DNA of 64,000 nucleotides. Source: Ceratobasidium sp. AG-K (taxonomy: Eukaryota; Basidiomycota; Agaricomycetes; Cantharellales; Ceratobasidiaceae). Below the pieces are notes generated by a model. The model was not told where the DNA came from. It worked only from the letters and a program-made list of their open reading frames with translations, and ran no database searches. Position numbers and translations under genes: made by a program. The stretch is from positions 2,294,001 through 2,358,000 of the forward strand of contig JAWNGF010000002.1 in NCBI GenBank assembly GCA_037039685.1. The letters are read 5' to 3'. Shown in pieces: positions 53,147 to 64,000 of the stretch (the first letter of the stretch is position 1; the number at the start of each line of letters is the position of its first letter).

Positions 53147-56100
53147 TCAAAGAGGCGCATCGTCCGGCACACGATAGTGCAGTGGATAGTTCTACCCCAG
53201 TCAGATCAGACCAGACGGAACAGTTGGCGACTCACAAACACATGATACACATGCCCGTTCTTGCCGTGCGGGGGGTAGTACGCCTCGTTGAACAGGTATT
53301 CTTTAGGCATGTCCTCTTTGCGCGAACGGATGTATCGATCGTCTGTGGAAAGTTAGCACAGATCCGAGTCAATCTGGGCCACGCACCGTTTGTCTCGCCC
53401 ACAAGGGTCGTACCGTGCTTGGGCAACACGAATTTACCGACTGGGAAAGCTCGTAAGCGGCTCGGGTCAAGAACGAGGTGCTTACCTTGTAGCTCAGTGT
53501 CGGTAATGGTGCTCCTGCTGACCCGGGCGTAACCAACGCGCCACTGTAACAAACCGTCAGCCCAGCAACGAGGTGGGGGTGTGGCACACGTACGAGTCCT
53601 CGGTACAGAATGTATTCGCACCTAACAATGTGATGAGCGTAATCGTGACGCAGGGACCAGACGTACCACCGATCCCAGTCCAAGTGATCAATATCGTGCC
53701 TTTAAGCGGTTTGTTATTCGCGCTAAACCTACCAGATACAAACTTACATTCGTGCGTCCTCGGTGAGGAAAAAGTAGGGTGCGGCTGTATTCAATGTCAG
53801 TGTCGTTCGAGGAGTGGGGTGGGTTGGCAACGTACGACGCTCGGCAAAGGGTTTGGTGACAACGTAGCCTACGACATGTGAGTTGTATGCGTGTCTGGAA
53901 AGCGCCACATACCTAGGAATATGGTAGGTTCAGGGAACGTCGCGTTCATGATTTCACCTAGCTTCTTGCTCTGCAACTCTCTATCGAGCGGGTCTTCTTC
54001 CTGGCCATTGTGCGAGACTACAACGTGTACTTCAGTCCCCCATGCGTCGATGACTGCGCTAATGGCGGGAGCGAGTTCTCCGTTGGGCGAGGGCAGCAAA
54101 TGATGCGTTGACCGCAAGATCGGGAACTTTATCGCCAAGTGTCAAATTCGGTATCGGGCGGAAGCGTCTGTGCTCACCTTGGAGAGCAGCACGGCTCCCC
54201 ACGTGTGGGAGTTCGGGCCCGGACCGAGGTCTGTAAAACAGCCGTTAGGATACGTTTACCCAGTTCGCCGCGAGTACTTGCCGACATACTATCAAAAACT
54301 GTTAGCATGCGGCAAACGGACAAACGAAAAACTACATAGCCTAGCTCCTCGGCCATGACTTGTGTTCTGCAACAGGATCAGCCGAAGTAGAAGAATAGTC
54401 AAGATGGCTTACAGGTCTCTTTGACCAAACACGATGCGCTAACCAAATGATGTTCAGTCATCGCAGGTAGCCAGGGGTCAGAAGTGCTTACATGCAGATC
54501 GGTCTCGAGAAGCCCTGGGAATCTCCCAAATCAGCATCTTGGACAATGATATCAAATGAAATAAACGCACCAACGACATCTAATTCCATATCACTGTCCG
54601 AGCTTAAGTGCCGCGCATTCATAGACCGTGGTTGCACTTACTGGATCAGATTGCGCATGCGCCCTGTATGCGTGTAAGCTCGAGCTTTCTTTGGCCACAT
54701 GAGCAACTTACTTTGGCTATCCCGTCCCTCGTCGTCTTGTCCAAAGTCTATCAATGCAAATTCATCAGTATTGAATGGCGTGCTGCAGAGAACACCCACG
54801 CATTGTCCAAATGCCGGCAGTGATCAGCCTGTCCCCTGAGTGGTAGGGCATCGGCGGACGCCGGGGAGTTCGATACAAGGCAGTCGACATTGCCAGAACC
54901 ACGATCAGACCCAGAGAAGCCCGAATACGGGACTTGAGCTGAGCAAAGGTGGACTTGGTTGTCTTGTCATCTCGGCTGGGAGCCTCCGCTCCAGTCGACC
55001 CTATTTGACGCTTGTCCCAGTTGAGTACCCCGCAACCAATCGCAAGGATTTCGGCAGCCAATACACTACGAACACGTTAGGATCAAGGTGCCAGTATTGA
55101 ATGAGAACTCACAGATCGGTTCTCTCTCGTAGATACACTCCACCAGGAACAAAGGCATACGCAGTAGCCCATACCTGCATAGAAGCACTGAGCGCTCATC
55201 AACAGGTACTAGGGAGTTTAGGAGCACGTACGTCTGCCAATACAAACAGAGTGGTGACTACCCACGAGAGGAAGTATACTGTAGACCCGCCCCGGAATGC
55301 TGATTCTTGTAGCATCTTGGGAAAGATGGACATTAAGAACAGACCGTATGCTAATCCCCCTGTGTATCCAGTCCAGTCACGGAAGTAGTACATCACGAAG
55401 CATGATGCGGCCCCAACCGAGAGCCAGGCTGGGTGGTTAATTACCCGCGACCCCGAAGAGCTGCTCGCCAACGCAAGGCCAGAACATAGAGCCGCAAGGG
55501 TGATTGAGCTTGAGTTGATGCCGGGAATAGGCCCCTGCAATTATATTATTCAGTTTTGCAGACGATGTCGGAGTAGACAACGAACCTTGGCGGGGTACCC
55601 GGTCCACGACCAAGCAACAATAGTACCCGAGTCGGCAAAGAGCGAGTACAAGGCAAATATAGTTCCTCCCAAGCCCACACTCGCCTTCCATCGTTTCGAG
55701 CTATCCGACCCTATGGTTGCAGGTGGTGAAGTGGGTGCATTGCTTCGAGGATAGGAAGGCCTAGCAACGAATTGTGCCAGGGCCAAAACAGCAAGAGTGA
55801 GCCCAGTCTTGTTCCATCCTCCGGAGCGCGAGTCGACAATTGGCCAAACGGGGTTATTCGAATGATTGGCTAGTTTGGACAAATTGGCGAGAATGAAGCC
55901 GGTAGCGAAAACTTGAAGGCTGTGAGTTTTGGTACGTTGCGCCCATATGCTACTCACTGAACGAGTTGTCCCTGGGGTTCACATGCTCACTTATTCCACT
56001 CCAGCTAACAGCCCAGTCTACGCTGAGGGCCATGTTTGCAAACGAAACCAGGAATAGCCGATTGAGTGGCCTGCGGAAGGCGTATGCTGCCATCCCGAGA

Positions 56101-57954
56101 AGCATACAGGCTCGCATGACGCATTGTCCTGTGTGGGACGCTACTACATTGCGGAAAGGCTTAATGCCGAGCAGGAACGGGGAAAGGGTACTGAGGACAG
56201 CTGGTTCAGAGCCTGTGATGCCTGCCATGAATGTACTTGTTAGCCGTAATGCGAATTAGCTCAACCATGTTCTTACCGAGCTCCCAGACACTAAAGTAGA
56301 ACAAGGTAATCCCTGTATACGCTTTGAGAAACCCCCGGATTGAAAGCAGTCAAGTGGCTTACCAAGTGAGGTATACACGGACCAAGTGCAGTAAGCTGCA
56401 AACAAACGTGAGCTAGGCGCACACACACCTCGTCAACCGCCTACCAAGATACAAGTCCGCTGCAAAGGCAGTCCCTGGAGAGAAAAGGAACGCCTTAATA
56501 CGATTGGATAGTGGCTCTACGCCGTTCGTGTGCTTATTGTCGAATTTATCCTGTCGAGAAACCTTTGTCTCTAATGTTCGCGGGCCAAGTTGTGCGGCCT
56601 TGGCATCCTGATAGGTGTCGGTCTTTTGCACCGTGGTTCTAAGTTTCAAAATATGTGTTCAGCATGAGATTATACACTGGGCACAGAAACAAAGCCAGCG
56701 AGGGGCCTCTTGCCATACTTTTCGATTTCGGCACTGCTGCTACCCCTGGTGGTGATCGAAACCTGGGACAATATATACGGTTGTTGTACCTTGTGCGTAG
56801 GGACTTGGACATACCTCGATGTTGCTAAACTCGGCTGTATCCCCGTTAGCAATGCGCATGCTAGATAGTCAATCAGACTTACCAGACTTGAGCGAGTCGA
56901 ATGCCACGTCCGTGATAATCAACCACCATTCAAAAAAGCTATAGTGCGTGTATGCTAAAGTCTGGGTTAAATCTCTGGAATACAACGATGTATTACAGAT
57001 TACAAACCCCCTGGAACTCGATGGACCTTGTGTTGGATAAAGAAATATATCATTGGAGGCAAGGCGCCAAAGAACCTGCCAGCGAATGAACGATTGCCAC
57101 TTATCAGCCGAGTCGAACCACTCACAAACCCGCAACAACTTTCCTAGACAGGCATGAGTAACAGCATTATGATAAAGCACATGGCTCTTACCTCCGTTTC
57201 CGTGATACATGATTCCCCTCGGGTGTGTAGATAATGCTTCCAAGCATCCAAGGGAGGTTGCACACCATGTACCTTGGAATGTAAATCAGCGTAGGAAGCC
57301 GCTGTTCCCAAGTTACGGACTTACAATATCATCAACACGTCATGAGCGTCGTGGTCGTCGTTCGATCTAAGTAACAAATGTTTCACCGCTAGAACTAACG
57401 TTCGAAGCTGACCTACGTTATATATACCCATCCTGCGCAAAAGCAATATATTTAGAGCATCAAACGACGAAGAATAAAAACACAAACCTCCACAGGATAC
57501 TGTCCGTATCAAGCCTGAAACCGCAATCACCCCAGCCGCCGTAGGATGGTGAATCCTCGTGATAAACCACCACAAGAACACAAGAGCAAAGCGCGGCCCT
57601 GAACAATATCACCGCACTATGAAGAGAAACGTACAAGTACAATAATATAATACGTACCAGATGTCAAGGCGATCAATATTTGGAATAGGTTTCGCTCGGG
57701 GTACCAGTCACCAATCCTAATGTTTCGGGTTTGCTTAAGTGGACATAATATCTCAAGTCGACTTACGTAGCAGACACACTAGGCCACCATTCTTGAGGCC
57801 ATCCCGCTACACCATTCTTGACAATCTTCTTATAATGCAATGAAATTCCGACCGCCAGCGCACAGAGAAATGCAGCAGCCGCGCATATAGTATGGACCCG
57901 AGCAACCCACGAAGAGTTGAAGACGAAAGTATGAGGAGAGTGCTGTCTAGCCAT
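53147..57954 (-). CDS. CWH43: CWH43, GPI-anchor lipid-remodelling protein
   Basis: Replaces the diacylglycerol of GPI anchors with ceramide; ER membrane. Start 57954 (MARQHSPHTFVFNSSW). The N-terminal Frag1/DRAM/Sfk1 half shows WVARVHTICAAAAFLCALAV, WWPSVSATIGDWYPERN, ALVFLWWFITRIHHPTAAGV, LPWMLGSIIYTPEGN-type and FFEWWLIITDVAFDSL. The middle PGAP2IP-like half has many spans (LSTLSPFLLGIKPFRNVVA, ALYSLFADSGTIVAWSWTG, YYFRDWTGYTGGLAYG). The C-terminal endonuclease/exonuclease/phosphatase-like domain has DVVGLLETD, HTWGAVLLSKFPIL, VVVSHNGQEEDPLDREL and YLFNEAYYPPHGKNGHVYHV, ending RVPDDAPL at 53147. More than twenty introns, very short exons in places. The order of all three regions matches full-length yeast Cwh43. 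Internal splice sites were not all resolved. Confidence 0.88.
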
Positions 57955-58269
57955 GGGGTAGCAACGCCCGAGTGACTATACCTCCCCAAGACAGAAATCG
58001 TGGGTCAAGACAAGTCTCGATCTCAACATGTTTTGACCTGAGCACGCCGAGCTGCCGAGCCGACATGACGTCATCAGAGTTTGGCGCCGAGAAAAAATGC
58101 ATATATACACGTTTATACTATGTGTAAGTTGTGTGGTCATAATTTGTGCATGATATTAAATGCAATGTAAACTCTCGAGTACCCAAGACGCGAAATGTCA
58201 CCAAAACGCAATCAGCTCTCGTGTGGTCAAAGGTCGGACCGGACATAACCTAGACAATGGGCTGAGAGA
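57955..58269. other. Intergenic region CWH43 / ARID gene
   Basis: About 315 bp holding the CWH43 promoter and the 3' end of the ARID gene, both minus strand. An AT-rich TATATACA-type run is at about 58100-58120. Nothing else is seen. Confidence 0.4.
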
Positions 58270-60058
58270 TCAAGTCTTTTTAGCGTCGACTTCGAGCGGT
58301 TTGATACTAGCTACAGTCCTTGAATGTGCCTTTCGCCTTTCGATATATTCCCTCATCATGGAATGTCCCTCTTTTTGGAGACCGTTCACCGCGCTCTCTG
58401 CGTAATCCAGTGTGATGATATGCGTCGGATAACCCGTCGAAGAAAAGAAAAACTGCTCTAACACCATTACAGCCTGGGTACGCTAGTGAGGCACTGGTCC
58501 AACAGAGTTACCAACATGACCCACCTGCATCATAAAGGTCCGTGTGGTTTTCTCGTTTTGGTATAGCATATAGTGGAGTGCCGCAGTGTGGTAAAAGGAA
58601 AGAGCTGCGTCGTAGCCGCCAGTGACAACACCCTTGAGTTGTTTGCGGTGCGACTCGGGTACGTCTATGCGCTTCTGGATCGCTCCTGTCTCAAATTTCT
58701 CAGTCCTAACGCGGCCGCACTTGAACAAACTCGGACTCACGAACATCCTCGATCTTTTGAATGGTTTCCTCAATAAAAACGTTTGCGCGGCGTACAAGGT
58801 CACTTGAAAATAGTGTACCCCGCTGGGATGATGCATCAGACCTGCCCTCGGATGGTATGGCTGCAGAAGAACCAGGAATCTCTGTACTTTTTATGGAAGC
58901 GAGGACTCGTTTTTGTGCCATCATTAGTAGCTCCTTGGCCATGTGTGCGGCCACTTGGGTAGCATCCCGACCCTCGTGATATTGCTGGAATTTGGTCAGC
59001 CAGTCTTCCTTTGATTTTGTCCAAGTATGGTTTCGAGCCTGCGATAGGGTCATCTTGAGTAGTCGTTCGATCTTGGTCTTTACTGGAACGCCTGGGTAAA
59101 AGTTTTGAAAATACGCTTCTAGCAGCTTGCTCCCAATACCCGCAAGGACAACAGGGTCTGCCTTGTCAGCCGAGGACTTGCCATTCGGCTCTGTTGTTAC
59201 TGTCGGAAGGACATCCTCGCCAAATGGGACATGCGAAGGGATCTTGCTTTTAATACTTTTCGCGGTCGCCGCATATTCCGCCAGACGTTGATTTCGTTCC
59301 GACTCGGAAAGGCGGGTCCACTCAATACAGTACTGCTCGAATGGTCCTATAATGTCCCTTTGTGTCGTCTGGAGCATGTTGACAACACGCTTCGAGTATT
59401 CATCGGCCTGGTCTTCTGTCCCGATCAATTTGAGCTTGAAAGCCAGTCGCCTCCAGATAGCTGGGTTGTGGTCGATTTCAGCTTGCCCTCCCAGAGAGTT
59501 GATATGCAAAGCCATGAGATGCAAGTCCACAAACTTCCCATCGAGTTTCGGTATGTCTTTTTGTGTCTTTCTAGCTTGCACCGCCCATAGTTTCCATAGA
59601 TAAGAAAATGTGAGGGGATTTGCAGGACAAGTAGGCTCCGAGTACAAGTTTAAAGACATAACGGGTGCGACACCAGCTTGGGTCGTAATACCAGCAAGTG
59701 CGGAACTGTCTGGAGGGGTTGAGGTCGGTAACGAGGGTGGTGCCTGGGTAGTTGTAGATGTGGGGGCAGGAGCGGGGTCAGTGCCTGCACTAGTCGCGGA
59801 GGCAGATGCAGAAGGCATAGGCGGAGCGCCTGTTGGTTGCGCGGGACCCTCTCTAGCCAGCTGGCGGTCGAGCAAATCCTCTACGCGAGCGAGCATAGTT
59901 GCCACAGTCTCCAGGCTTAGGTCTTCCCAATGGGACGTTTCTCCTTTACCAATGTGAGATACTGCCTGTTCTCTGGCATGTGCGATTCGCTTTCGCAACT
60001 CCTCGATGTTTGGTGGTTTGTCAGCGTGCGAGCTGGATTCTGCGTCGTTCTGAGACAT
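58270..60058 (-). CDS. ARID/BRIGHT-domain protein (Swi1-like)
   Basis: Likely DNA-binding subunit of a chromatin-remodelling complex. Start 60058 (MSQNDAESSSHADKPP). An N-terminal charged helix (LRKRIAHAREQAVSHIGKG) and a Pro/Thr/Ser-rich linker precede the ARID domain: FSYLWKLWAVQARKTQKD, IPKLDGKFVDLHLMALHI, NSLGGQAEIDHNPAIWRRL and AFKLKLIGTEDQADEYS. The C-terminal region is helical and charged, and the last two exons give IQKRIDVPESHRKQLKGV and ending KPLEVDAKKT at 58270. The penultimate intron is 55 nt (gtgagt...gacag) and keeps frame. Yeast Swi1 and Rsc9 carry ARID domains of this kind; the assignment to Swi1 is by domain only. It is short for Swi1. Confidence 0.7.
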
Positions 60059-60360
60059 GGGCGTGGCCAGAGGGCAGCGGGTGGAACAGCTTTATACAAT
60101 GGTTATAAAATGCAACACGGGGCCCAAGCAGCAATCTGAAGGTGGTTAGAGAAGGGTCGAGTCCTAGACAGCTAGAAAACAACTATTTGCAAAACCCGGA
60201 TGGTGCGCAGGCGTCTCTTGTTTAGGGGCTTGTGGAGGCTAACACTTAAACCCACGGGTGGCTGTGCGACTTCTTGCCGAGCCAAAAATGTTGTATAGCA
60301 GTAATAAATACCCCAAATGAAATTGCAAAGATAATAAACATAGTAGAGTGAAACCATAGA

Positions 60361-61394
60361 TCAATCAACAGCGAGGTTTGGACGAGGAAAGAGTAATCTG
60401 AAGCGACTATACAGCACATAGTGCTTCTCCTTGTCCCTCTCCAGCCGTGTCCTCAGCTTGTCACTCGAGAGCGTCTGTAGTTCCATGTAATAAAGCTGAA
60501 CCTCGAGAATGTCGTCGTGAAGCTCGGCCTTGATCCTGTTTGCCAACCTCATCCGGTTCTCCCATTCTGCTGGCGCTTTGAACGTCGCAGGGCTGAGAAT
60601 ATGCATTACTTGGTTACCGACGACTTCCTCGGGAGGTGGGGCGAACCCAGTGGTCGACATGGACTTTAGGTGAGCGTACATACTGAACAAGTCGATGTCT
60701 GGACGGACATGTAGTCCTTGGTATGCTAAGCGCTCAAACATGTAGAGCATCGCCTGCACTGGTGTAAGCTCGGGCAGTGTCAGCCGAAAGCCGTAACGCT
60801 TACAGTTCGAACATTGGCATCCTCAAAAGGTTGCTCCCGACATATTTGCATAGTTAGTTGGATAGCTTGACTTAGTCCTAGTTGCAAGTCAAACTGTGGG
60901 GCTGCTGGTGCCTGTAACTCGTCATTAATCCAGCCGTGTATGGATCTCATAACTGCTGTGCTCACTATGTTCAGGAAGGGCGGTGGCGACTGACTTTGCT
61001 CGTTGAGAGCGCAATAGTTCCATTGGCCAACCGAGCCACATTCGCCTGTAGGTCCAGCAGGGCCGCCTTTGTTATAACGAAATGGAGCCGATTTAAGTAC
61101 TCCATCGAGCATCCACCAATTCAGCTGCCGAAGAAAGCATTCCTTATGTGCGTATGTCGGGTTGAACGTTACGATCTTCAACGACCGAGAATTACATTAG
61201 TCCTCGCCCATCCGGAATCGCGAATGACTCACATCTATAAAAGAAAGCCTCGTGGTTTGCATTTGCTCTGGAGTCACACGCTTTTTCTTGGACGAGCCAT
61301 GCGAAGAACTCGAAACGGCATAGGTAGAGTGCCTACGAGAAGAAGCCCCCCGCGTACGGGTGGTCTTCATGGATTTGGAGGATGAGGAACCCAT
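60361..61394 (-). CDS. Unrecognised protein with N-myristoylation-like start
   Basis: No family recognised. Three exons. Start 61394 gives MGSSSSKSMKTTRTRG, a Gly2/Ser6 pattern typical of N-myristoylated proteins, followed by a Ser/Arg-rich basic region (SSHGSSKKKRVTPEQM). After a 57-nt intron the body contains NPTYAHKECFLRQLNWWML, KSAPFRYNKGGPAGPTGE, WNYCALNEQSQSPPPFLN and LGLSQAIQLTMQICREQPF. The last exon starts LTPVQAMLYMFERLAYQG and ends LLFPRPNLAVD at 60361; the intron before it would be only about 38 nt. It is mostly hydrophilic with no membrane span. A signalling or membrane-tethered role is suggested by the N-terminus only. Confidence 0.6.
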
Positions 61395-62254
61395 TTAGTC
61401 CAGAAAACCCGTTCTGTTCCAATGTGTCGTGAGGAAGATCCCTGATCTGCCGAAAGTGCCTTGCAACCACCACGCACGGTGGAGACGAGCAGAGAGTCTA
61501 AGCGCTGCCATGCCGAATAGATCTAAGGGCGTAACCAGTCCAAACACACCCCATGATAACACCGATGCCAGTGCACAGCACAACACACAGGCGCCTATAG
61601 CTATAGTATACCACACAAGAGTTAGTCTCGGTCGCAAAAGGCTTGCCGAGGGAGAGGGCGGTGTTTTTGTCCCAACTCCGACCCGGCTTCAAAGCGGAAT
61701 ACACGTGATCACAACTTGATTTGGACAAAGGGCACTTCAGCCTCGCTCCGAATACAAATCGGACTGAACTGACTGGATATTGTTGTCAGCAACGAGCCGA
61801 GGTCGGGATAATGATGCATACAACGGCCGCTAAACCGGCTTAGGTCGCCGTAATTCGTGGAATGACATCGCGTGGTTCGGAAGCTGCGTTGCCATGGAGT
61901 GGACGATCACAACAATTTATAGAACACGAGCAGTATGATAAAAGCAGGCCCACAGGCACAGGAGGCTGCAGGCTGGTTCACTCCCTCCTTTGCACGGTTG
62001 GATCCTTCTCTTTCTCTTTTTCGACATTCTCTTCCAACGGTATGTTCAAGACGCGGCTTAAACTGCCGTCGCGACTCACTTTGCGATCCAGGACCCCGGT
62101 GGCCCCTTTCAACTGCCGTGCAGCTCATTCGCTTACACACACTTCACTCTTTGTCGCGGTACCAATCTTTGCCGGTCCAAGTTTTTGAGATCTACGTGAC
62201 TTGTGAGTGAGGATATGAGTTTTCAACCCGAGAGCGATGGAATAACATTTATTA
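61395..62254. other. Intergenic region, possibly with 5' exon of next gene
   Basis: About 860 bp without a supported protein. The pyrimidine-rich segment at 61980-62040 and the gtgagt...ttaccag intron-like element at about 62203-62269 may belong to the leader of the secreted-protein gene. Confidence 0.4.
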
Positions 62255-62256
62255 CC

Positions 62257-64000
62257 AGATACACTCATTACATCATGCTATTCAATCCTTCACTCTTGTC
62301 GCCGTTCTCGGACTTGTTTCTGTTGCCCCGGTGTTGGCAGAGCCGTCCCACCAACCATCTTTGCCCTTTCGCCGAAGCTTAGCTTCCAAACTTGATCGTC
62401 GGGCGCAAAAAATCAAGCGTCAGGGCGACGCACAAACGTCCTTGAGTGAGTGATCAAAGGAAACTGCCCAGCATTGCTTCTAACATCCACGCAGCCCTTG
62501 ACCCTTCGCAAGTTGCACCTGGTTTGGCCAACACGGGCCAGGAGGGCGGTGGAGATCCCGGTCAGGTCGCGTCCCTGACTTCGACCAACAATTTGTGAGT
62601 AGAAAAATCAGCCGAGAAATTCCGATCGCTGACTATGATCTACAGCATCAACTTTTGCTTGAGTACGCCACGCACTAGTTCGTCGTCGACTTGGCTCACA
62701 TTTTGTTTACTTTAGCCCAAAACGTTCCCCTGACCAATGGCCAGCAAGTAAGGGGCGGAAGCTGCAACGCTGTTCCCGTACGTCACCTTTCTGTGTTTTC
62801 TTAGCCCATCCTAATCCGTTCCACTAGATGGGTCGCATCATCGGCGCAAACAGGATGCCGTCAGCCAAATTTGTTAACCCTAAGAACGGAGACACTCATT
62901 GCCGCCAATACGGCCTTACGATCCAGATGGCTATTAGCAACATGGTCACCGGTAACTTTGTCAACCCCAATTCCAACTATTACTCTGCCCCTCAGCGTAT
63001 GTCCTTGTAGTTTTCTCAGTCCGAAATAAGCATATTTACCGCGCATATACTCAGAGGTCGATGGTTCCGGAACGGTCATTGGCCACTCGCACGTCACGGT
63101 CGAAACCCTGAGCTCTCTCGACCAAACGACAGTGACTGACCCGACCCGATTTGCGTTCTTCAAGGGCCTGAACGAGGCCGCGCAGGGTGGTGTGTTGACC
63201 GCGGCCGTTACCGCTGGCTTGCCCGCAGGCGCGTACCGGATGTGCTCCATCAACGCCGCCTCGAACCATCGTACGTACCTCGGCGGTTTCGGAAGTCCAT
63301 ATGCTGATCGGTGATTCTAGAGCCTGTTTTGGTTGCGGTCGCTCAGCGTGGATCCGTCGATGATTGCGTTTACTTTACCGTTGGTGGCAACGGGGCTGGC
63401 AACGGCAACGGGGGCAACAATGGTGGGAACAACGGTAATAATGGCGGTAACAACGGTGGGAATAACGGTAACAACGGCGGTAACGCCGGCAACAATGGTG
63501 GGAACGCTGGCAACAATGACGGGAACGCTGGTAACAATGGTGGGAAATGCTGGTAACAATGGCGGGAACGCCGGCAACAACGGCGGAAACGCTGGCAACA
63601 ACGGCGGGAAACGCTGGCAACAACGGCGGAAACGCTGGCAACAATGGCGGAAATGCTGGCAACAACGGCGGGAACACTGGCAACACCGGCGGAAACACTG
63701 GCAACAACGGTGGAAACGCCGGCGGCAATACCGGTGGAAATAATGCTGGGAATGGCGGAAACGCCGCTGCTGGTGGCAACCTCCAGACCTTTACCGGCGC
63801 GCTCGGTGGGGCTGCTCCTCCTGTTACCGCCGGCGGGCGTGGGTTCTTGATCAACGGCGACAGCTTCATCAACAAGAACGGCGCCCTGCAGCGTTCGTGC
63901 GACGTCCAGAAGAACGCTTGGTTCGTCCCCACTCTTCTCACCGTAATTAGTACTAACCGGGTATATTATTAGTGCTAATGCCGCCAACTCGTCTGGGAAC
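62257..64000 (+). CDS. Secreted Asn/Gly-repeat protein (partial at right edge, frame breaks)
   Basis: An Agaricomycete family of secreted proteins of unknown function. A hydrophobic leader (SFTLVAVLGLVSVAPVLAEP) acts as signal peptide, then a dibasic region (RRAQKIKRQG), INFCLSTP and the conserved domain: GRIIGANRMPSAKFVNPKNG, YGLTIQMAISNMVTGNFVNP, YYSAPQRVDGSGTVIGHSH, LSSLDQTTVTDPTRFAFFKG, AYRMCSINAASNH and SVDDCVYFTVG. An Asn/Gly repeat domain follows, then LQTFTGALGGAAPPVTAGGR, the FLINGDSFINKN segment and SCDVQKN; after a last intron (63919-63970) NACANAANSSGN runs off the edge. The start codon is unresolved: no ATG is in the leader frame, though an ATG at 62275 precedes it one frame off. 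Two single-base insertions at gggaaa break the repeat frame. Confidence 0.75.
63387..63775 (+). repeat. Asn/Gly-rich minisatellite in coding sequence
   Basis: Tandem units of about 15-24 bp encode GGNNGNN and GGNAGNN. Most units carry ggtgggaac or ggcggaaac; two carry gggaaa and shift the frame (63542-63547 and 63606-63611). Confidence 0.9.

Noticed and set aside
63387..63775. CRISPR-like regular repeats
   Set aside because: The periodicity is a coding Asn/Gly minisatellite within a fungal secreted protein, without distinct spacers.

Overview
The window is nuclear DNA of a filamentous basidiomycete, most likely an Agaricomycete close to Rhizoctonia/Ceratobasidium. I judge this from genes broken by many short (about 45-70 nt) GT-AG introns, dense packing on both strands, and family-typical proteins (an Agaricomycete secreted Asn/Gly-rich protein, a tandem pair of large-ectodomain membrane proteins, DUF6534-like membrane proteins). 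The species assignment is inference. I see no transposase, reverse transcriptase, rRNA, convincing tRNA or CRISPR array. Exons were joined by hand using splice consensus and frame continuity, so outer ends are firmer than internal splice sites.

Layout, left to right. 1.4-4.1 kb: an Hsp20-like protein gene and a mitochondrial 3-hydroxyisobutyrate dehydrogenase gene in divergent orientation. 4.1-7.7 kb: no gene recognised. 7.7-11.1 kb: an NAD-binding epimerase-like protein convergent with the TFIIH/CAK RING subunit TFB3/MAT1. 11.4-17.4 kb: an acidic SIM-containing protein, a small Pro-rich protein and a CCCH zinc-finger protein. 17.9-24.6 kb: an APC-family amino-acid transporter followed by a copper amine oxidase with a complete cofactor motif. 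24.7-30.6 kb: a cytochrome-b5-like protein and two tandem paralogous membrane proteins on the minus strand. 30.8-35.3 kb: the excision-repair nuclease RAD2/XPG. 36.5-40.5 kb: a multi-span membrane protein, COX11 and PAM18/TIM14 (two mitochondrial biogenesis genes). 40.6-52.7 kb: a CAF120-like PH-domain protein, a TMEM41/VTT-domain membrane protein and a Zn2Cys6 transcription factor. 53.1-61.4 kb: CWH43 (GPI-anchor lipid remodelling), an ARID-domain protein and an unrecognised protein with an N-myristoylation-like start. 62.3-64.0 kb: a secreted Asn/Gly-repeat protein running off the right edge.

The genes are mainly housekeeping (DNA repair and transcription via RAD2 and TFB3, mitochondrial import and oxidase assembly, valine catabolism, GPI remodelling) and do not form an obvious cluster or single pathway. 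The most notable signals are: (i) single-base frame breaks inside otherwise well-conserved genes (RAD2, CAF120-like, Zn2Cys6 twice, secreted repeat protein twice), several at short homopolymers, which look like consensus errors but could be real lesions; (ii) a 1.3-kb intron in the VTT-domain gene, far larger than its neighbours, carrying a perfect 14-bp inverted repeat near its two ends, suggestive of an inserted element; (iii) two ubiquitin-interacting-type motifs in the RAD2 spacer; (iv) the tandem ectodomain pair of unknown function. I did not find a clear, previously undescribed multi-gene system.
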